This document shows, one piece after another, positions 6,078-7,020 of a stretch of 7,020 bases of DNA. The DNA is from Caldifarciminota bacterium (GTDB lineage Bacteria; WOR-3; Hydrothermia; WGAB01), in NCBI GenBank assembly GCA_015489295.1, contig WGAB01000057.1:1-7020 (forward strand), read 5' to 3'. The notes below the pieces were generated by a model, which worked only from the letters and a program-made list of their open reading frames with translations, had not been told where the DNA came from and did not search any database. The position numbers and the translations under genes were made by a program. Every line of letters starts with the position of its first letter. The first letter of the stretch is position 1.

Positions 6078-7020
6078 GTGCGAAACCCGTGGTGTTCTAT
6101 CTTGCCACCGAGGTGGTGCCCTACGCCAAAACCGGCGGCCTGGCCGATGTGGCCGGCGCCCTGCCCATCGCCCTGCGGCAACGGGGCGTGGACATCTCGG
6201 TGGTCATGCCCCACTATCCCCGGTTCACCCCGCCCGAAAAGTTCGGCCTGGAAAACACCGGCCTCAGCGTGGAGGTCTGGCTCGGCGGCCAGAAGCACAC
6301 GGGCTACGTGCTCCGGGGCGACAACCGCGGCGTGCCCGTGTATTTCATCGGCCACACCGGCTTCTTTGACCGCGAGCAACTGTACGGCACCCCGGAGGGC
6401 GACTATCCGGACAACGCCGAACGCTTCGCCTTCTTTTCCTATGCCGCCCTGGAACTCGCCAAAAAACTCGGCCTCCGGCCCGATGTGTTCCACCTGAACG
6501 ACTGGCAAACCTCCTTCCTGCCCATTCGGCTGGCCGACAAACCCGACCCCTATTTCCAGAACAGCCGCAAGATCCTGACCATCCACAACCTGGCGTACCA
6601 GGGCCTGTTCCCCCCGGAGGTGCTGCCGCGCATCGGCCTCAGTTACCACATCTTCCACATGGAGGCCACCGAGTACTACGGCAAGTTCAACACCCTCAAG
6701 GGCGGCATCGTGTTCTCGGACTTCATCACCACCGTGAGCCCCACCTACGCCCGGGAAATCCAGACCCCGGAATACGGCCACGGCCTGGACGGCATCCTGC
6801 GGAAACTCGGCAACAAGATCGTGGGCATCCTCAACGGCCTGGACTACGAGGTGTGGAACCCGGCCACCGACCCGGCCCTCTTCGCCCGGTACACCGCCCG
6901 CAATGTGCGGCGCGGCAAGACCCTGAACCGCAAAGGACTGCTGGAATCCCTGAAGATGCCGGACCTGGGGCTGCCGCTGGCGGGCATGGTGTCGCGCCTG
7001 GCCGAGCAAAAGGGCATTGA
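6074..7020 (+). CDS. glgA: Glycogen synthase (GT5), N-terminal 315 residues; 3' end outside window
   Basis: Transfers glucose from a nucleotide sugar (ADP-glucose in most bacteria) to the non-reducing end of a growing alpha-1,4-glucan in the cytoplasm. The N-terminal GT5 domain is clear: K-T-G-G-L-A-D-V (19-26), the donor-binding loop near the N-terminus; HLNDWQTS (140-147); TIHNLAYQGLFP (169-180); EYYGKFNTLKGGIVFSD (200-216); TTVSPTYAREIQTPEYGHGLDGIL (219-241); and GILNGLDYEVWNP (251-263). The start of the second Rossmann domain follows with GMVSRLAEQKG (304-314). The frame is open to the window edge, so about 160-180 residues of a usual 480-500 are missing, including the C-terminal E-x(7)-E-type active-site region. 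The ATG overlaps the branching-enzyme stop (ATGA, 6074-6077), with TGGAGG at 6061-6066, 7 bases ahead. The glgA-branching-enzyme pair is a coherent glycogen synthesis unit; the ADP-glucose supplier glgC is not in view. Confidence 0.96.
   Translation, partial: MSAKPVVFYLATEVVPYAKTGGLADVAGALPIALRQRGVDISVVMPHYPRFTPPEKFGLENTGLSVEVWLGGQKHTGYVLRGDNRGVPVYFIGHTGFFDREQLYGTPEGDYPDNAERFAFFSYAALELAKKLGLRPDVFHLNDWQTSFLPIRLADKPDPYFQNSRKILTIHNLAYQGLFPPEVLPRIGLSYHIFHMEATEYYGKFNTLKGGIVFSDFITTVSPTYAREIQTPEYGHGLDGILRKLGNKIVGILNGLDYEVWNPATDPALFARYTARNVRRGKTLNRKGLLESLKMPDLGLPLAGMVSRLAEQKGI

Noticed and set aside
5969..7009. Minus-strand open frame of 346 codons over glgA
   Set aside because: The plus strand encodes unmistakable glycogen synthase motifs throughout; the antisense product has none.

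Overview
The window is high-GC, densely packed bacterial DNA (roughly two thirds G+C by eye). It carries seven genes and no RNA genes, mobile elements or CRISPR. A predicted outer-membrane beta-barrel protein points to a diderm. A GH57-type glycogen branching enzyme next to glgA is an arrangement common in thermophilic or deep-branching bacteria. I cannot name the genus from the sequence, and thermophily is only a suggestion.

Layout. (1) Positions 1-1516, plus strand: the C-terminal half of a TenA-family thiamin-salvage enzyme, then a beta-barrel-like protein whose start codon overlaps the tenA stop (ATGA). (2) Positions 1521-3100, minus strand: a short exported-protein candidate (129 aa) followed by a full-length two-domain CinA/NMN deamidase, again joined by an ATGA overlap. 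This unit meets the tenA unit tail to tail with only 4 bases between stop codons. (3) Positions 3101-3222: the only real intergenic space, a divergent promoter region. (4) Positions 3223-7020, plus strand: an acyl-CoA dehydrogenase of the isovaleryl-CoA dehydrogenase type, a GH57 1,4-alpha-glucan branching enzyme, and glycogen synthase glgA (cut by the window end). These three are chained by GTGA and ATGA overlaps.

How they work together. glgA and the GH57 enzyme form a glycogen elongation and branching pair. The acyl-CoA dehydrogenase is translationally coupled ahead of them, an unexpected partner that suggests co-expression of acyl-CoA or branched-chain amino acid oxidation with carbon storage. 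TenA (thiamin pyrimidine salvage) and CinA (pyridine nucleotide salvage) are both cofactor-recycling enzymes on neighbouring converging units. I see no defence system or other wholly new system here. The two least explained genes are the TenA-coupled barrel and the small exported protein coupled to cinA.
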